Source of the DNA: Reddybacter sp041277045
GTDB lineage: Bacteria; Pseudomonadota; Gammaproteobacteria; Pseudomonadales; Porticoccaceae
Assembly: GCA_041277045.1 (NCBI GenBank)
Contig: JBGFSY010000004.1
Span: 124,001-188,000 of the forward strand
Direction of reading: 5' to 3'
DNA length: 64,000 nt
Positions within the stretch are counted from its first letter, which is position 1; each line of letters opens with the position of its first letter. The notes beneath the pieces are model-generated. The model saw only the letters and a program-made list of their open reading frames with translations, did no database searches and was not told the DNA's origin. Shown one piece after another: positions 9,228-17,853 of the stretch. A program made the translations under genes and the position numbers.

Positions 9228-10301
9228 CTACGGCCAGTCTCGAGAGGGACTTAAAAAAGCACCGCTACTGACCAGACCCAGTTTCCAGAACAGAGCCGCA
9301 GCTGCAGGGTCGCCTTCCATGGGGAATAAAATAACATTCACCGGCACACCTTTGGGCAGGGTGTTTACCGCGCTTTCAAAAAGATTAGCCCGGGCTTTGC
9401 CCGAAACGGTGGACGTGTTGGGTTTACTTTTGCCCTGCGTGGGCAGGCCGTCGGTAATGAGGAAGATGTTATCCGGGCGCTGAGTAAATTCATTGGCCAC
9501 GGCAAAGGCATTAATTAAACTGGTGCCGCCGGCGGGCAGGGTCTTTTTCAGTTGGATGATGGCGGCGTCCACGGTGATATTGTCGGCGGCATCTTGCCAT
9601 TGCAGATGACTATTATTCAGCGCCGGCCTTGCTTTGGTGTTGAAGGTGTAAAGCTGGTATTGGCTGCGTGGCGGCAGTTGAGCCACCAGCCACTCAACCG
9701 TGCGCAACGCACGCTGCCATTTTGCTGACTGGCGTTTTACCGCGTCGCCCATATTGCGGCGGCGTACGACATCAATAATCGTTTCAGCCAACATGCTGGC
9801 GGAGGCATCGACCAGTATTAGCACGCGGTTGCCGCCCAGTTTGAGCCCGGTTAAATACTGTCTATCACCATCGCCGATAAACTGGCGGACATCCTGGCTG
9901 GCACCGGCGTCCTGTAACTCAGCAGTTTGTTGTTCCAGTGTTTCGACCTGCTTACGTAGCAGGGCGATTTGTCGCTTGGGGTCACTTTGGGCGCTGAGTT
10001 CTCGTCGGCTTTGTTTGACATTGTCCAGTACTCGGTCTGATAAACCCTGGGTTTCAACCAGCTTTTCTTCCAACTCGTTGAGACTGTTACGCAGCAGAGT
10101 GCGTTGTCGCTCGCCATCGGTAATATCCGCTTGTAATTGTGCGGCCTCCCACTGTGTGCCCGCGTCGCTTGCGCTAGCAGAGACAGTGGTGGGGTCGTGT
10201 TTGAGAATGAGAAAAAGTAAAGTCACCGCACCAAAACCACAGGCCATAATGTCCAGAAAGGACAGGCTAAAGGTGTTGAGCTGACGGCGTTTACGAGACA
10301 T
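9228..10301 (-). CDS. Membrane-anchored VWA protein with ExbD/TolR-like N-terminal helix (operon gene 9)
   Basis: A 357-residue paralogue-like partner of the downstream VWA protein. The N-terminus is MSRKRRQLNTFSLSFLDIMA, with Asp17 in a single membrane helix that shares SFLD...CGFGA with its neighbour. Then comes a coiled coil (about 50-125) and a VWA domain starting at NRVLILVDASASM, with a later MIDAS-like TDG in IFLITDGLPTQG. Its start codon overlaps the stop of the upstream Hsp70-like gene by one base (TAATG). Two different VWA subunits side by side suggest a hetero-pair, like ExbD or MotB dimers. Periplasmic location of the VWA part follows from the positive-inside N-terminus. Confidence 0.8.
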   Translation of the reverse strand: MSRKRRQLNTFSLSFLDIMACGFGAVTLLFLILKHDPTTVSASASDAGTQWEAAQLQADITDGERQRTLLRNSLNELEEKLVETQGLSDRVLDNVKQSRRELSAQSDPKRQIALLRKQVETLEQQTAELQDAGASQDVRQFIGDGDRQYLTGLKLGGNRVLILVDASASMLAETIIDVVRRRNMGDAVKRQSAKWQRALRTVEWLVAQLPPRSQYQLYTFNTKARPALNNSHLQWQDAADNITVDAAIIQLKKTLPAGGTSLINAFAVANEFTQRPDNIFLITDGLPTQGKSKPNTSTVSGKARANLFESAVNTLPKGVPVNVILFPMEGDPAAAALFWKLGLVSSGAFLSPSRDWP

Positions 10302-11638
10302 TAAGCCGCTTCAATCAGCGTCAGGGCTTGATCGGCGATAATAATCACATCGCCGCTTTGTAGGTTATGCCAATCTCCATCACAGGTGATAGCGATTGAG
10401 TGATCACTTTGTTCTAAGACGACACGCCCATTACTCAGGCTGATTTTTGCTGTGGGCTGCCCCTCCAAATTGTCAGTGGCTTGCCCATTTATTATTGGCG
10501 TGCCATCACTGAGTAATATTAAGCTTTGAGCCAGTGGGTAGGCACGATGGCCCTGCAATAGATGGCTGGGAGTGCCCTGTTGTGGCGTGGTTGTAGACGA
10601 TATTTGCTTTTTGCCAGTAGACGATAAAGCAGGCAGGGCGGTAATGAAACTTAATTGAGCATTACCGTTATTGTTGTCCACGGCTGCAGTGATGGCATCA
10701 CCTTGAGCCAGGCAGGCAGCGATGGTGGCGTCGGCGGCAAGGGTGACAATATTGTCGTGTCCAGCGGCTTCGAGGCTGTCGAGCACACCGGGCAGGCTGG
10801 CGAGGCGGTGACTGAGTAGTAGGCTGTCATAGGGCGTGCTGGCCAGCGCTTCAACCAGTCGTTGCCAGCGTCGTTGGTTGGCGGCAATAAATTCACTGCG
10901 CTGTATGCGCAGACGGAAATCCCCCTGGGGGGCACTGAGTTCGGTTTCGATTTCTGTCTTGGTATTGAGCTGTGCAATCCAGCCGGGTAAGCGGTCGTGT
11001 AATTGCTGTTCACCGGCGGCAGTGTGCAGGGGGTCGTAACGGTATTCGCGAATAAAGCGGTCGGCAATAAATTGCGCCCAGGTATCGTGAATCGCTTTTA
11101 AAGGAATGTCCGGATATTGGCGGGCTGTTTGTCGCTGCACCCGCTCGCCACTGTTTAACTCGCTTAATACCGTAGTGTGTAACTGAATGTCGGCGTGCAG
11201 TAACTTGCCCTTTAGCCCGGAGAGGCTGGCGGCAGCAACGGCGGCATCGACCAGACCAGCGGCATTAAACGGTGAGGCTTTTACTAGCCCGAGCAAAATG
11301 CCCAGGTGCTCCGCCGTGGTGTTGCTGGGCATGGCAAAAATCATTTGCTGGGGTTGCCCTGCATCGCTATAAAGTTGCTGTAATTGAGCATAGGCCAGAT
11401 CCGCATGATGGCGGGCGTGCTGATTGCTAATGCTCAATGGAGACAGGCTGAGCTGATACCAATATTGGTTGAAACTTTGCTGGGGCTGCAGCCAGGCTTG
11501 TTGTAGTGCTTGCTGGCCGGTGATAACCCCCTGGTTTTGTAGCAGGGCATAACCGGGGCTGATGGGCGAGGTCTCAGCATGACCGGGGGCATGGCAAAGA
11601 ATGCCGCTGTCGTTTAACTCAATAATCGCTGTGCTCAA
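10301..11638 (-). CDS. Hsp70/actin-like protein with FHA-like C-terminal segment (operon gene 8)
   Basis: A 445-residue protein without signal peptide or membrane segment. The N-terminal 210 residues resemble a degenerate actin/Hsp70 ATPase fold: a short strand-turn start (AIIELNDSGI), a Q-G-V-I-T-G-Q-Q-A-L segment, MIFAMPSNTTAEHLGILLGL and AGLVDAAVAAAS. The phosphate-loop residues are poorly kept, so ATP hydrolysis is uncertain. The last 80 residues (ISLSNGRVVLEQ, then LQSGDVIIIADQALTLI) look like an FHA-type beta-sandwich, which often binds phosphothreonine. It lies between the TolQ-like and VWA genes, so a cytoplasmic regulator or assembly factor of the stator is likely. The fold assignment is by eye and moderate. 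Confidence 0.6.
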   Translation of the reverse strand: MSTAIIELNDSGILCHAPGHAETSPISPGYALLQNQGVITGQQALQQAWLQPQQSFNQYWYQLSLSPLSISNQHARHHADLAYAQLQQLYSDAGQPQQMIFAMPSNTTAEHLGILLGLVKASPFNAAGLVDAAVAAASLSGLKGKLLHADIQLHTTVLSELNSGERVQRQTARQYPDIPLKAIHDTWAQFIADRFIREYRYDPLHTAAGEQQLHDRLPGWIAQLNTKTEIETELSAPQGDFRLRIQRSEFIAANQRRWQRLVEALASTPYDSLLLSHRLASLPGVLDSLEAAGHDNIVTLAADATIAACLAQGDAITAAVDNNNGNAQLSFITALPALSSTGKKQISSTTTPQQGTPSHLLQGHRAYPLAQSLILLSDGTPIINGQATDNLEGQPTAKISLSNGRVVLEQSDHSIAITCDGDWHNLQSGDVIIIADQALTLIEAA

Positions 11639-11679
11639 ATTTTACTCCCCTGTCGCTGGCTGGCGTGTTTAAGCATCGG

Positions 11680-12498
11680 CTAATCGGTTTTTAAATGACG
11701 CAGTAAATTTTGGTCACAGTAATTGTGAATATCCAGTACCTGTCTTTCCTGTAACAACTGTAACTGGTGCATGCAAAACATCACCACGATGCTGATAACC
11801 AGGGCGATAAAGGTTGAATTAAAAGCGACACCAAGGCTGGAGGTAACGCCGACAATATCGCCCTGTACTGCGCGGTGGGCCTGACTGAGGGCCTCGCCGA
11901 TGCCGCGTACCGTGCCGATAAAACCAATGGAGGGAATGGCCCAGGCAATGTAGCGCACCATGGACAGCTCGGAGTCGAGGCGATCGGATTCGCCATCACA
12001 CACATCGCTGATAGCGCTGGAGACATCCTGAATATTGCGTGTTGCGCCAAAGCGTTGTAGGCCTGCGAGCAGTGCGCGGGCCAGTAAAAACCCGCGCTGT
12101 TGCTCGGGCAGGGCCTCCAAGGGGCGGGATAATTGCCGGGCATCTTCGGGCAGTACGCGATTGCCTTCGCCGATTTGCAGCAGGGGCTGTTGCAGTAATT
12201 GTCGTTCGCCTAAGGCGCGCCGGGCTTTAAAACCCATAATGGCCGTCGACCAAATCAACAGAATAAAACAGGTTTCCTGCTCGTAATCTTTCACCACGGT
12301 GTAAAAGGAACGCTCCGCGACGGTGACCTCCCCAGCGGCTTCACGGGCCAGTTGCTCTTCCATAATGGCAGCCGCGCTGGGGCGAATCAGTGTCAGATAA
12401 ATGGTGTGTACGACAATGACCGCCGCGAGCAGGGCGAATACCTGATAGAGAAACTCGCTGGAGAGCTGGCTGTTAATGTTTTTACTATTGGTGCTCAT
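11680..12498 (-). CDS. MotA/TolQ/ExbB-like proton channel subunit (operon gene 7)
   Basis: A 272-residue inner-membrane protein with one N-terminal helix (about 17-37), a second near residues 75-88, a long cytoplasmic helical region and two C-terminal helices. The segment PSIGFIGTVRGIGEALSQA matches the conserved TolQ/ExbB motif (PYIGLFGTVWGIMQSF in TolQ of this window). VTSSLGVAFNSTFIALVISI corresponds to the last helix with its conserved Thr/Ser. By family knowledge it would form the pentameric ring of an ion-driven stator, here with the two VWA proteins as the D-type subunits. A 41-base gap separates it from the Hsp70-like gene. Confidence 0.85.
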   Translation of the reverse strand: MSTNSKNINSQLSSEFLYQVFALLAAVIVVHTIYLTLIRPSAAAIMEEQLAREAAGEVTVAERSFYTVVKDYEQETCFILLIWSTAIMGFKARRALGERQLLQQPLLQIGEGNRVLPEDARQLSRPLEALPEQQRGFLLARALLAGLQRFGATRNIQDVSSAISDVCDGESDRLDSELSMVRYIAWAIPSIGFIGTVRGIGEALSQAHRAVQGDIVGVTSSLGVAFNSTFIALVISIVVMFCMHQLQLLQERQVLDIHNYCDQNLLRHLKTD

Positions 12499-12557
12499 GA
12501 TAGATCCAGTAGGGTTTGTCAGGGTGACAATGGGAATTAATAAAACGTATAAAGCCT

Positions 12558-12860
12558 TTAAATATCGATCGGAAAAGGAACGGAATAATCTTCAGAAATT
12601 GTTTCGCTAGGTTTAAAGCGAGATGTTCTTTTTGGTTTTTTAGTGGTCTGTTGAGGTGAGGGCTGTTTTTGTTCGGGGTTTGATACTTGATTATCGAGTT
12701 CTGATGACTGGCTTGTTTTAGATTTCTGTTCGGTTTCTGTTTTGTTTTCTTCTGCAAATAGTGTGTTTATTGGTAGTGCGCAGACGATAATCAAAGCCAG
12801 GTTGATAATGCGTAACAGCATGCTTTTAATACAATATTTATTATTTATTTTTATACGCAT
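12558..12860 (-). CDS. Small exported protein with Pro/Lys-rich body and short C-terminal motif (operon gene 6)
   Basis: A 100-residue protein. Residues 1-36 are a signal peptide (LALIIVCALPINTLFA). The mature 64 residues are low-complexity and rich in Glu, Ser, Gln, Lys and Pro, ending in RFKPSETISEDYSVPFPIDI. The sharp contrast between a disordered body and a distinct tail suggests a flexible tether with a binding tail. I recognise no family. It is between the PEGA/FGE gene (18-base gap) and the TolQ-like gene (59-base gap), so it is likely a small partner of the stator complex. Confidence 0.65.
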   Translation of the reverse strand: MRIKINNKYCIKSMLLRIINLALIIVCALPINTLFAEENKTETEQKSKTSQSSELDNQVSNPEQKQPSPQQTTKKPKRTSRFKPSETISEDYSVPFPIDI

Positions 12861-12878
12861 AACGTAACTATTCTCACC

Positions 12879-14978
12879 TTATTCAGCGTAACGCGCAATG
12901 CGAAAGCCCAAGTCATCGCGCGCGTTTTCACTGTAATCGCGGTAGGACAAACGCAATTCTGTCATGCCACTGTGTCGCCAGCTGGCACCGCGAACAATTT
13001 TAAACTGCCCTTTAATTGGGCCTACGGGGTCGCTTTCGACGCTATTAGAAGTGCTCGCCGCAATACTATAATAGTCGTTAACCCACTCGGCGACATTGCC
13101 GCCCATATCATACAGGCCATTGTTGTTGGCGAGCAGGCTGGCCACCGGGGCTGAAACGGCGAAGCCATCATTGTAGCCTCTGAGTATACGGGGGAGAATT
13201 TTTGCAGCACTTCTATCGGCGATATTACTGCTTCGTATAGAGGGTAAAAGTGCTTCACCCCAGAGGAATTTTGCCATCTTGCCTTTATGCCAGCGCGCGG
13301 CCCAGGCCCATTCGGCCTCTGTGGGCAGGCGGTAGCCGGTAGACTCAGTCGCGTAGCCGCTAATTTTGCCATCCTTTTCAATATAAAAAGGTGCTAAACC
13401 CTGTTGTTTGCTCAGCCAGTTACAGAAGCGTGCCGCATCGTCCCAGGTGACATTAACGATGGGCTGGGTTAGCTGATTGAGGGTCTTGCCATTGGCGTGG
13501 TTTGAGGTGTGTTGGCGTTGGAATTGGTGGAACTGCTGATTGGTGACCTCGGTAGGGGATAGATAAAAAGGTCGCTGCAGTTTTACTTTTCGTAGTATTT
13601 CGTTGGCGCGACGGCCCTGTTCACGGCGGGAAGCACCGAGAGTAAATGTGGTGTTGGGGCGAAACAGTTTTAATTGTTGTCCGCTGGGTGCGGCGATAGT
13701 GGCGGGGATACTGGCCGAGCGGGTTTGTGCTTGCGTCTTTAATTTTACCCGCAGCGTGCGCTCAACACCCGGCTGCGGGGTGAGTGTTACGAACTGGCTG
13801 GTGTAACCTTTTTTACGAATCTCAATGCGATGGGGGCGGGCTAATAGTTTGAAGCTTTGGTTGGCACTACCCTTTGCGATGCCATCAATATAAAGCCGGG
13901 CGTCGGTGGGTTGTGCGCTAATTTGCAGCTTGCCGAGTTTTGCTTTGAGAGTGATTTTCAGCTCGCGCTGCTCGCCGGAGGCCATACTTAGACTGTGCGT
14001 GGCGGGGTAGTAACCATCCAGATACAACTGCAACTGTTGCGGGCTGCCGGGGGGTAGTTCTATTTGCAGGGGCGTTGTTCCCAGGTAATTACCGTTGAGG
14101 GTGATACCAGCACCCGAGGGCTGGGAGCTGAATAGCAAAATCCCATCTGCTGGTTGCAGCTCAATTAAGGGCCATTCGCGTTGCTCACCGGCGGGTACGC
14201 TGAGTGTTTGTTGCCACTCTTTATAGCCGGGTAGTTTTAGACTTACTGGCTCGCCGCTTTGTAGAATGTCGACTTGCAGGGGGGTGACGCCCTGCACGCT
14301 GCTATTAACCAGCACCTGAGCACCGGTGGGTTCGGAATTGATTTGCATCTGTCCCCAGGCGGGTTGTAAGTCGATAGAGACTTGCTGGGTAATGTCCAGG
14401 CCTTCTATATCGATAGCTATACTTTGGGCAAAATAGCGCTCCGCCTGCGCCTGCAAGGTATAACTGCCTGCGGGAATATCTTGCAGGGTTGTGGGTGTCT
14501 CGCCTTGTCGGTTTTCTTGCGTGGTATTTTGCAGGCTAATTTGCACAGTTTCTGGATGGGCATTAATGGTGAGATGACCGGGCATTTTATCCAATGTCAG
14601 CGGGTAGCTTTGTTGGGCATCCTCGCTGACAAGTAATTCCTGTTCTAAATGAAAATAACCGGGGGCGCTGAGTTGTAGCTGAAATGCACCGGGGCGCATC
14701 AAATAGCGTCCACCAATGTGGAAAGAAAGGCCGTCGGAAACCTTAATAGTCGCCGTCGGTGGAGAGGGTTTTAGCTCCACCGAACGAGCTGTCAGCAAAA
14801 ACCAGAGCAGGCCGGCGGCAATACACAAGAAGGCGGCAATAAGCGTTGGCGCGGGGTGTAGCTGGGGGCGTCGGTTTTTTTTAGTGCCACCGACAGGCGT
14901 AAAGTCGATGGGGCTAATAGTTGAACTGTTAGTTGGGCCGTTAATGGAGCTGTCGCTAGCGGTCTTGTCATCTTCCAT
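12879..14978 (-). CDS. Membrane protein with tandem PEGA domains and a formylglycine-generating-enzyme (SUMF1) domain (operon gene 5)
   Basis: A 699-residue protein. A cytoplasmic N-terminal tail of about 40 residues is followed by one membrane helix (PTLIAAFLCIAAGLLWFLL), then repeated PEGA beta-domains (roughly 75-410; GQMQINSEPTGAQVLVNSS, GILLFSSQPSGAGITLNGN, GKLQISAQPTDARLYIDG) and a C-terminal FGE/SUMF1 domain from about 430 with YRLPTEAEWAWAAR, GNVAEWVNDYY and IVRGASWRHS. FGE-type domains can oxidise Cys or act as binding modules; I cannot show catalytic Cys residues here, so a structural role is likelier. The start at 14978 is chosen over an ATG 6 codons earlier because it overlaps the previous stop as TAATG, the pattern used at two neighbouring junctions. 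Confidence 0.85.
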   Translation of the reverse strand: MEDDKTASDSSINGPTNSSTISPIDFTPVGGTKKNRRPQLHPAPTLIAAFLCIAAGLLWFLLTARSVELKPSPPTATIKVSDGLSFHIGGRYLMRPGAFQLQLSAPGYFHLEQELLVSEDAQQSYPLTLDKMPGHLTINAHPETVQISLQNTTQENRQGETPTTLQDIPAGSYTLQAQAERYFAQSIAIDIEGLDITQQVSIDLQPAWGQMQINSEPTGAQVLVNSSVQGVTPLQVDILQSGEPVSLKLPGYKEWQQTLSVPAGEQREWPLIELQPADGILLFSSQPSGAGITLNGNYLGTTPLQIELPPGSPQQLQLYLDGYYPATHSLSMASGEQRELKITLKAKLGKLQISAQPTDARLYIDGIAKGSANQSFKLLARPHRIEIRKKGYTSQFVTLTPQPGVERTLRVKLKTQAQTRSASIPATIAAPSGQQLKLFRPNTTFTLGASRREQGRRANEILRKVKLQRPFYLSPTEVTNQQFHQFQRQHTSNHANGKTLNQLTQPIVNVTWDDAARFCNWLSKQQGLAPFYIEKDGKISGYATESTGYRLPTEAEWAWAARWHKGKMAKFLWGEALLPSIRSSNIADRSAAKILPRILRGYNDGFAVSAPVASLLANNNGLYDMGGNVAEWVNDYYSIAASTSNSVESDPVGPIKGQFKIVRGASWRHSGMTELRLSYRDYSENARDDLGFRIARYAE

Positions 14979-16588
14979 TAAATGGTTTCCCTGCATTGCA
15001 CAATGACCGGGGCGGTGCCGGCGCCGAGTACCGTAAATTCTACTCGCACATCACGGTAACCGGGGCGTATGCCTTCAGCGATATATTTCCCCGGCTTTAA
15101 TTGTAGGGTCTTTTCGGTGAAAGAGCCGAATTTGCCCAGTTTGAAAATACTGACACGGGTGAGGTTGTCAGAGCGCAGTACCACCGTTTGTGGTTTTTGC
15201 GCGTTGGCCAGACTGTGACTCAGCGAAGTGATTTGCTGTTTCAGTCGCTGCCCCGCCTGGGCAATTTGTTTTGCATCGCCAAGGCTTAGCTGAGCCTCGC
15301 GATAGACTGCCGGACTGGCCAGACGCAGAGGCTGATCAATAAACTTTACAAGTTTGGCATCGAGCTGCTGGCGCGCAGAGCTGCGAATTTTACCCACGGT
15401 AGCTGCCGTAACCGCAGAATCACGGCTGAGGATTTTATTGTAGGTATCCAGTGCCGCTTGCCACTGCTCTTTACTTTCATCGGCTTGGGCGCTGTTGAGC
15501 AGGCGAGCAATAGCCCGTTGGGCAATTTCATTATCGACCTGCGCCAGCGCACTTTGTGCGGCATCCGACGGGGGCTTGATGGCGAGTGCCTGCTTAAAAT
15601 ATTTGCGTGCCGCGTTCAGTTCACCACTATGCAGTTGTTGATAACCCTGATTAATGACGGCCTGAAATTGCTCATCATCCAGTAAACGCTGCGCTTCATT
15701 TTTTCCCTGCAGCGCAGGCTCAAACAGGGCGTCGAGATTCAGGGCCTGGCCGTATTGAGCCAGTGCGGCGGCGTAACTGCCCTCAGCCTGCAGGGCTTTG
15801 CCGTGCTCGGTTGCTTTGAAGACCTCGGGTAGCGAGGCGCAACGCTGTTTGCCCTGCAAAGCCTGGGGGTGGTCTGGCGCAATCAGCAATATTTGTTCAA
15901 AGGCTTGTTGAGCGATTTCACCTTGCCCCAGATTAATAGCCGCTAAACCTTGCTCGAGTAGCACTGCAATGTGGGGCTCTCGCCCGGCTTCGAGTTTATC
16001 GAGTAGGGCTTCGGCGCTTTCATAGTGCGCAATCGCAGCCTTGAATTCGCGTTCGCGATAAAGCCGGTCGCCCTCATTGGCGGCGCTTAGCACTTTCTGG
16101 TATTCCTCAGCGGCCCATTGCTGAATATTCATGACTTCGAGAGACTGCTGTTTTTCCAGCACTCTGGCGAGAATATCCTGGGCCGTGCGGCGAGCCGTCG
16201 CGAGTTGAGTTTTCTGGAAAGGGCTCTCTTCTATAAGGGGAGGCTTGGTGACCGCACTTGTCGGTTTTTCTTCGCGAATACTGTGTTCTGCGTCTGTTGA
16301 ATCGCGTTGGTAAATAATGGCGATAAACAGTAATAACACGCAGGCCAGAGCCGTCGCTATTGAGCCGTAAACCCGGCGGCGGTTTGGGCCGTTGGGTTCA
16401 GTACTTTGTGTGTCGCTGGAATTGTTAGGGGCGCTGGTGTGGGAGCCGGCTGGCTGGTTTTCTACGTAAGTAGCCGTTTGGGTGACTGGCCGGGAAAGAG
16501 GGATGTCGGCCGCTTGGATAGGCTCAAATTTTTCAGGTGAAATAGGGCCGTCAGCACTTTTACCGTTATCGTCAATATCGTTGGGCAT
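14978..16588 (-). CDS. Single-pass membrane TPR protein with PEGA-like C-terminus (operon gene 4)
   Basis: A 536-residue protein. About 72 cytoplasmic residues are followed by a membrane helix (VYGSIATALACVLLLFIAII), then a long helical region with tetratricopeptide-like repeats (EREFKAAIAHYESAEALLDK, GEIAQQAFEQILLIAPDHPQ, GSYAAALAQYGQALNLDALF, GELNAARKYFKQALAIKPPS, EQWQAALDTYNKILSRDSAV). The last 65 residues (KPGKYIAEGIRPGYRDVRVE) look like a PEGA domain. It overlaps both neighbours by one base (TAATG). The topology, with a periplasmic TPR and PEGA part, fits a scaffold that links the inner-membrane complex to outer-membrane or peptidoglycan partners. Confidence 0.8.
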   Translation of the reverse strand: MPNDIDDNGKSADGPISPEKFEPIQAADIPLSRPVTQTATYVENQPAGSHTSAPNNSSDTQSTEPNGPNRRRVYGSIATALACVLLLFIAIIYQRDSTDAEHSIREEKPTSAVTKPPLIEESPFQKTQLATARRTAQDILARVLEKQQSLEVMNIQQWAAEEYQKVLSAANEGDRLYREREFKAAIAHYESAEALLDKLEAGREPHIAVLLEQGLAAINLGQGEIAQQAFEQILLIAPDHPQALQGKQRCASLPEVFKATEHGKALQAEGSYAAALAQYGQALNLDALFEPALQGKNEAQRLLDDEQFQAVINQGYQQLHSGELNAARKYFKQALAIKPPSDAAQSALAQVDNEIAQRAIARLLNSAQADESKEQWQAALDTYNKILSRDSAVTAATVGKIRSSARQQLDAKLVKFIDQPLRLASPAVYREAQLSLGDAKQIAQAGQRLKQQITSLSHSLANAQKPQTVVLRSDNLTRVSIFKLGKFGSFTEKTLQLKPGKYIAEGIRPGYRDVRVEFTVLGAGTAPVIVQCRETI

Positions 16589-17853
16589 TACTGAATAGTT
16601 TGCTCATCGGTGTCTATAGCAGTTGTTGTACCACGTTCGAGCGCGTAAATTTTTTGTAATAGTTTTTTCCACTGTTGGTACTGCGCTTGCACATTACCGC
16701 TGAGAGTAATGGTTTGATCTTCCAGTGTAACGGTGCGTGGCTCCACTTCTGCCTCCAGCGATTGGCCCAGCTCAGCCAGCGCTTCGATATGAATCTGTGC
16801 TTCACCCTTTTTCGCCAGTCCACTTTTGACCAGTAGAGCGCCACTGCCGATGGCTACTGCACCCGCAGCTCGAGTTGCACCACTATTACTGCCGGCCGCT
16901 ACGATGCCGGCAATAACGGTGACAATACCGCCGATGGTTCTCTCCCGCGACTGGCGTGTCAGCCGGCGAGTGGCGAGTATTTCATCATAATTTTGCGTGC
17001 GCCAGCTTTGGTAGGGGGCTTCCATTTGCAGTGAAAAGGCATCGTAATATTCTTGGGTGGTATCGATAAATAAATAATCCCGTTCGCGAATGCGCTGTAT
17101 GCGTTGCAGGATGGGGTCGTTAGTGGCGGGCAGTCGTTTAATTTTGAGCACGCCCTTGCGGTCGGCCTGAATGTGCTGGTCGAAAGCCTTGGGGCTGAAG
17201 TCTCGGGCAAAACGCAGAGTTGAAATATTGCGCAGGGTTATCGTCTGCTTGCCGCCCAGGGCCCTACGGTAGTCGACTAGGTCGTTGGTAATACGGTTAA
17301 ACAAACCCTGAAAAGGGTCGCGGTGCAAGCTTTGACGCCGGTCGTAGGCGTATTTGCTGGCTTCCTGTGAGTAGCTTCTTTGGTACCACTCTTTACCGGA
17401 GGTGTCGCTGACCGTAATACCCAATTCGAGCCTCTCCCCGTCGGAATGAAGAATGATGCCTTCAATATAAACGTCGGTAATGACCTCTTTGGTCGGCAGC
17501 ACACGCACCGCCCCCCAGGCTGCGGTGTCCTGAATCGTACGGGCGAGTTGATTGGCCAGATAGTGACCCTCGGCAACGCGAACCGAGGGCAGTACGATTT
17601 CGGCCTGCTTGTCGCTCAGCTCATCCAGTCCGGGGTCGAAAGCCAGTACACCCAAATCGAGAAGTTCAGCTTCGGCAATTTCTGTACGCTCTAATTGTAA
17701 TGGGGTATAGGTCGTGGATTTAACCTGAATAGGCGCATTACAGGCCGTCAGCAGCAGGCTTAAAAGCAGACAGGTGGCTGTTTTAATATTGAAGGATCTG
17801 GCTGTTTTTAGAGTTTTAATAACGCGTCCTCTCCGGATCAATCTCAAATTCAT
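16588..17853 (-). CDS. Lipoprotein with central glycine-rich hydrophobic segment (operon gene 3)
   Basis: A 421-residue protein with a basic start and a lipobox LTAC near residue 38. The mature part has an alpha/beta domain (ANQLARTIQDTAAWGAVRVL, DVYIEGIILHSDGERLELGI) like the TolB-N/CsgG-type domains that bind envelope partners; this comparison is loose. A Gly/Ala-rich hydrophobic stretch (GGIVTVIAGIVAAGSNSG and AAGAVAIGSGALLVKSG) near residues 310-345 may insert into a membrane. The C-terminus (LEAEVEPRTVTLEDQTITLS) is acidic. The family is not recognised. The start overlaps the upstream stop by one base. Confidence 0.75.
   Translation of the reverse strand: MNLRLIRRGRVIKTLKTARSFNIKTATCLLLSLLLTACNAPIQVKSTTYTPLQLERTEIAEAELLDLGVLAFDPGLDELSDKQAEIVLPSVRVAEGHYLANQLARTIQDTAAWGAVRVLPTKEVITDVYIEGIILHSDGERLELGITVSDTSGKEWYQRSYSQEASKYAYDRRQSLHRDPFQGLFNRITNDLVDYRRALGGKQTITLRNISTLRFARDFSPKAFDQHIQADRKGVLKIKRLPATNDPILQRIQRIRERDYLFIDTTQEYYDAFSLQMEAPYQSWRTQNYDEILATRRLTRQSRERTIGGIVTVIAGIVAAGSNSGATRAAGAVAIGSGALLVKSGLAKKGEAQIHIEALAELGQSLEAEVEPRTVTLEDQTITLSGNVQAQYQQWKKLLQKIYALERGTTTAIDTDEQTIQ

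Noticed and set aside
12485..12757. 90-codon frame overlapping the small exported protein on the same strand
   Set aside because: Its product is low-complexity and it is the shadow of the gene at 12558-12860, which has a signal peptide and a better context.
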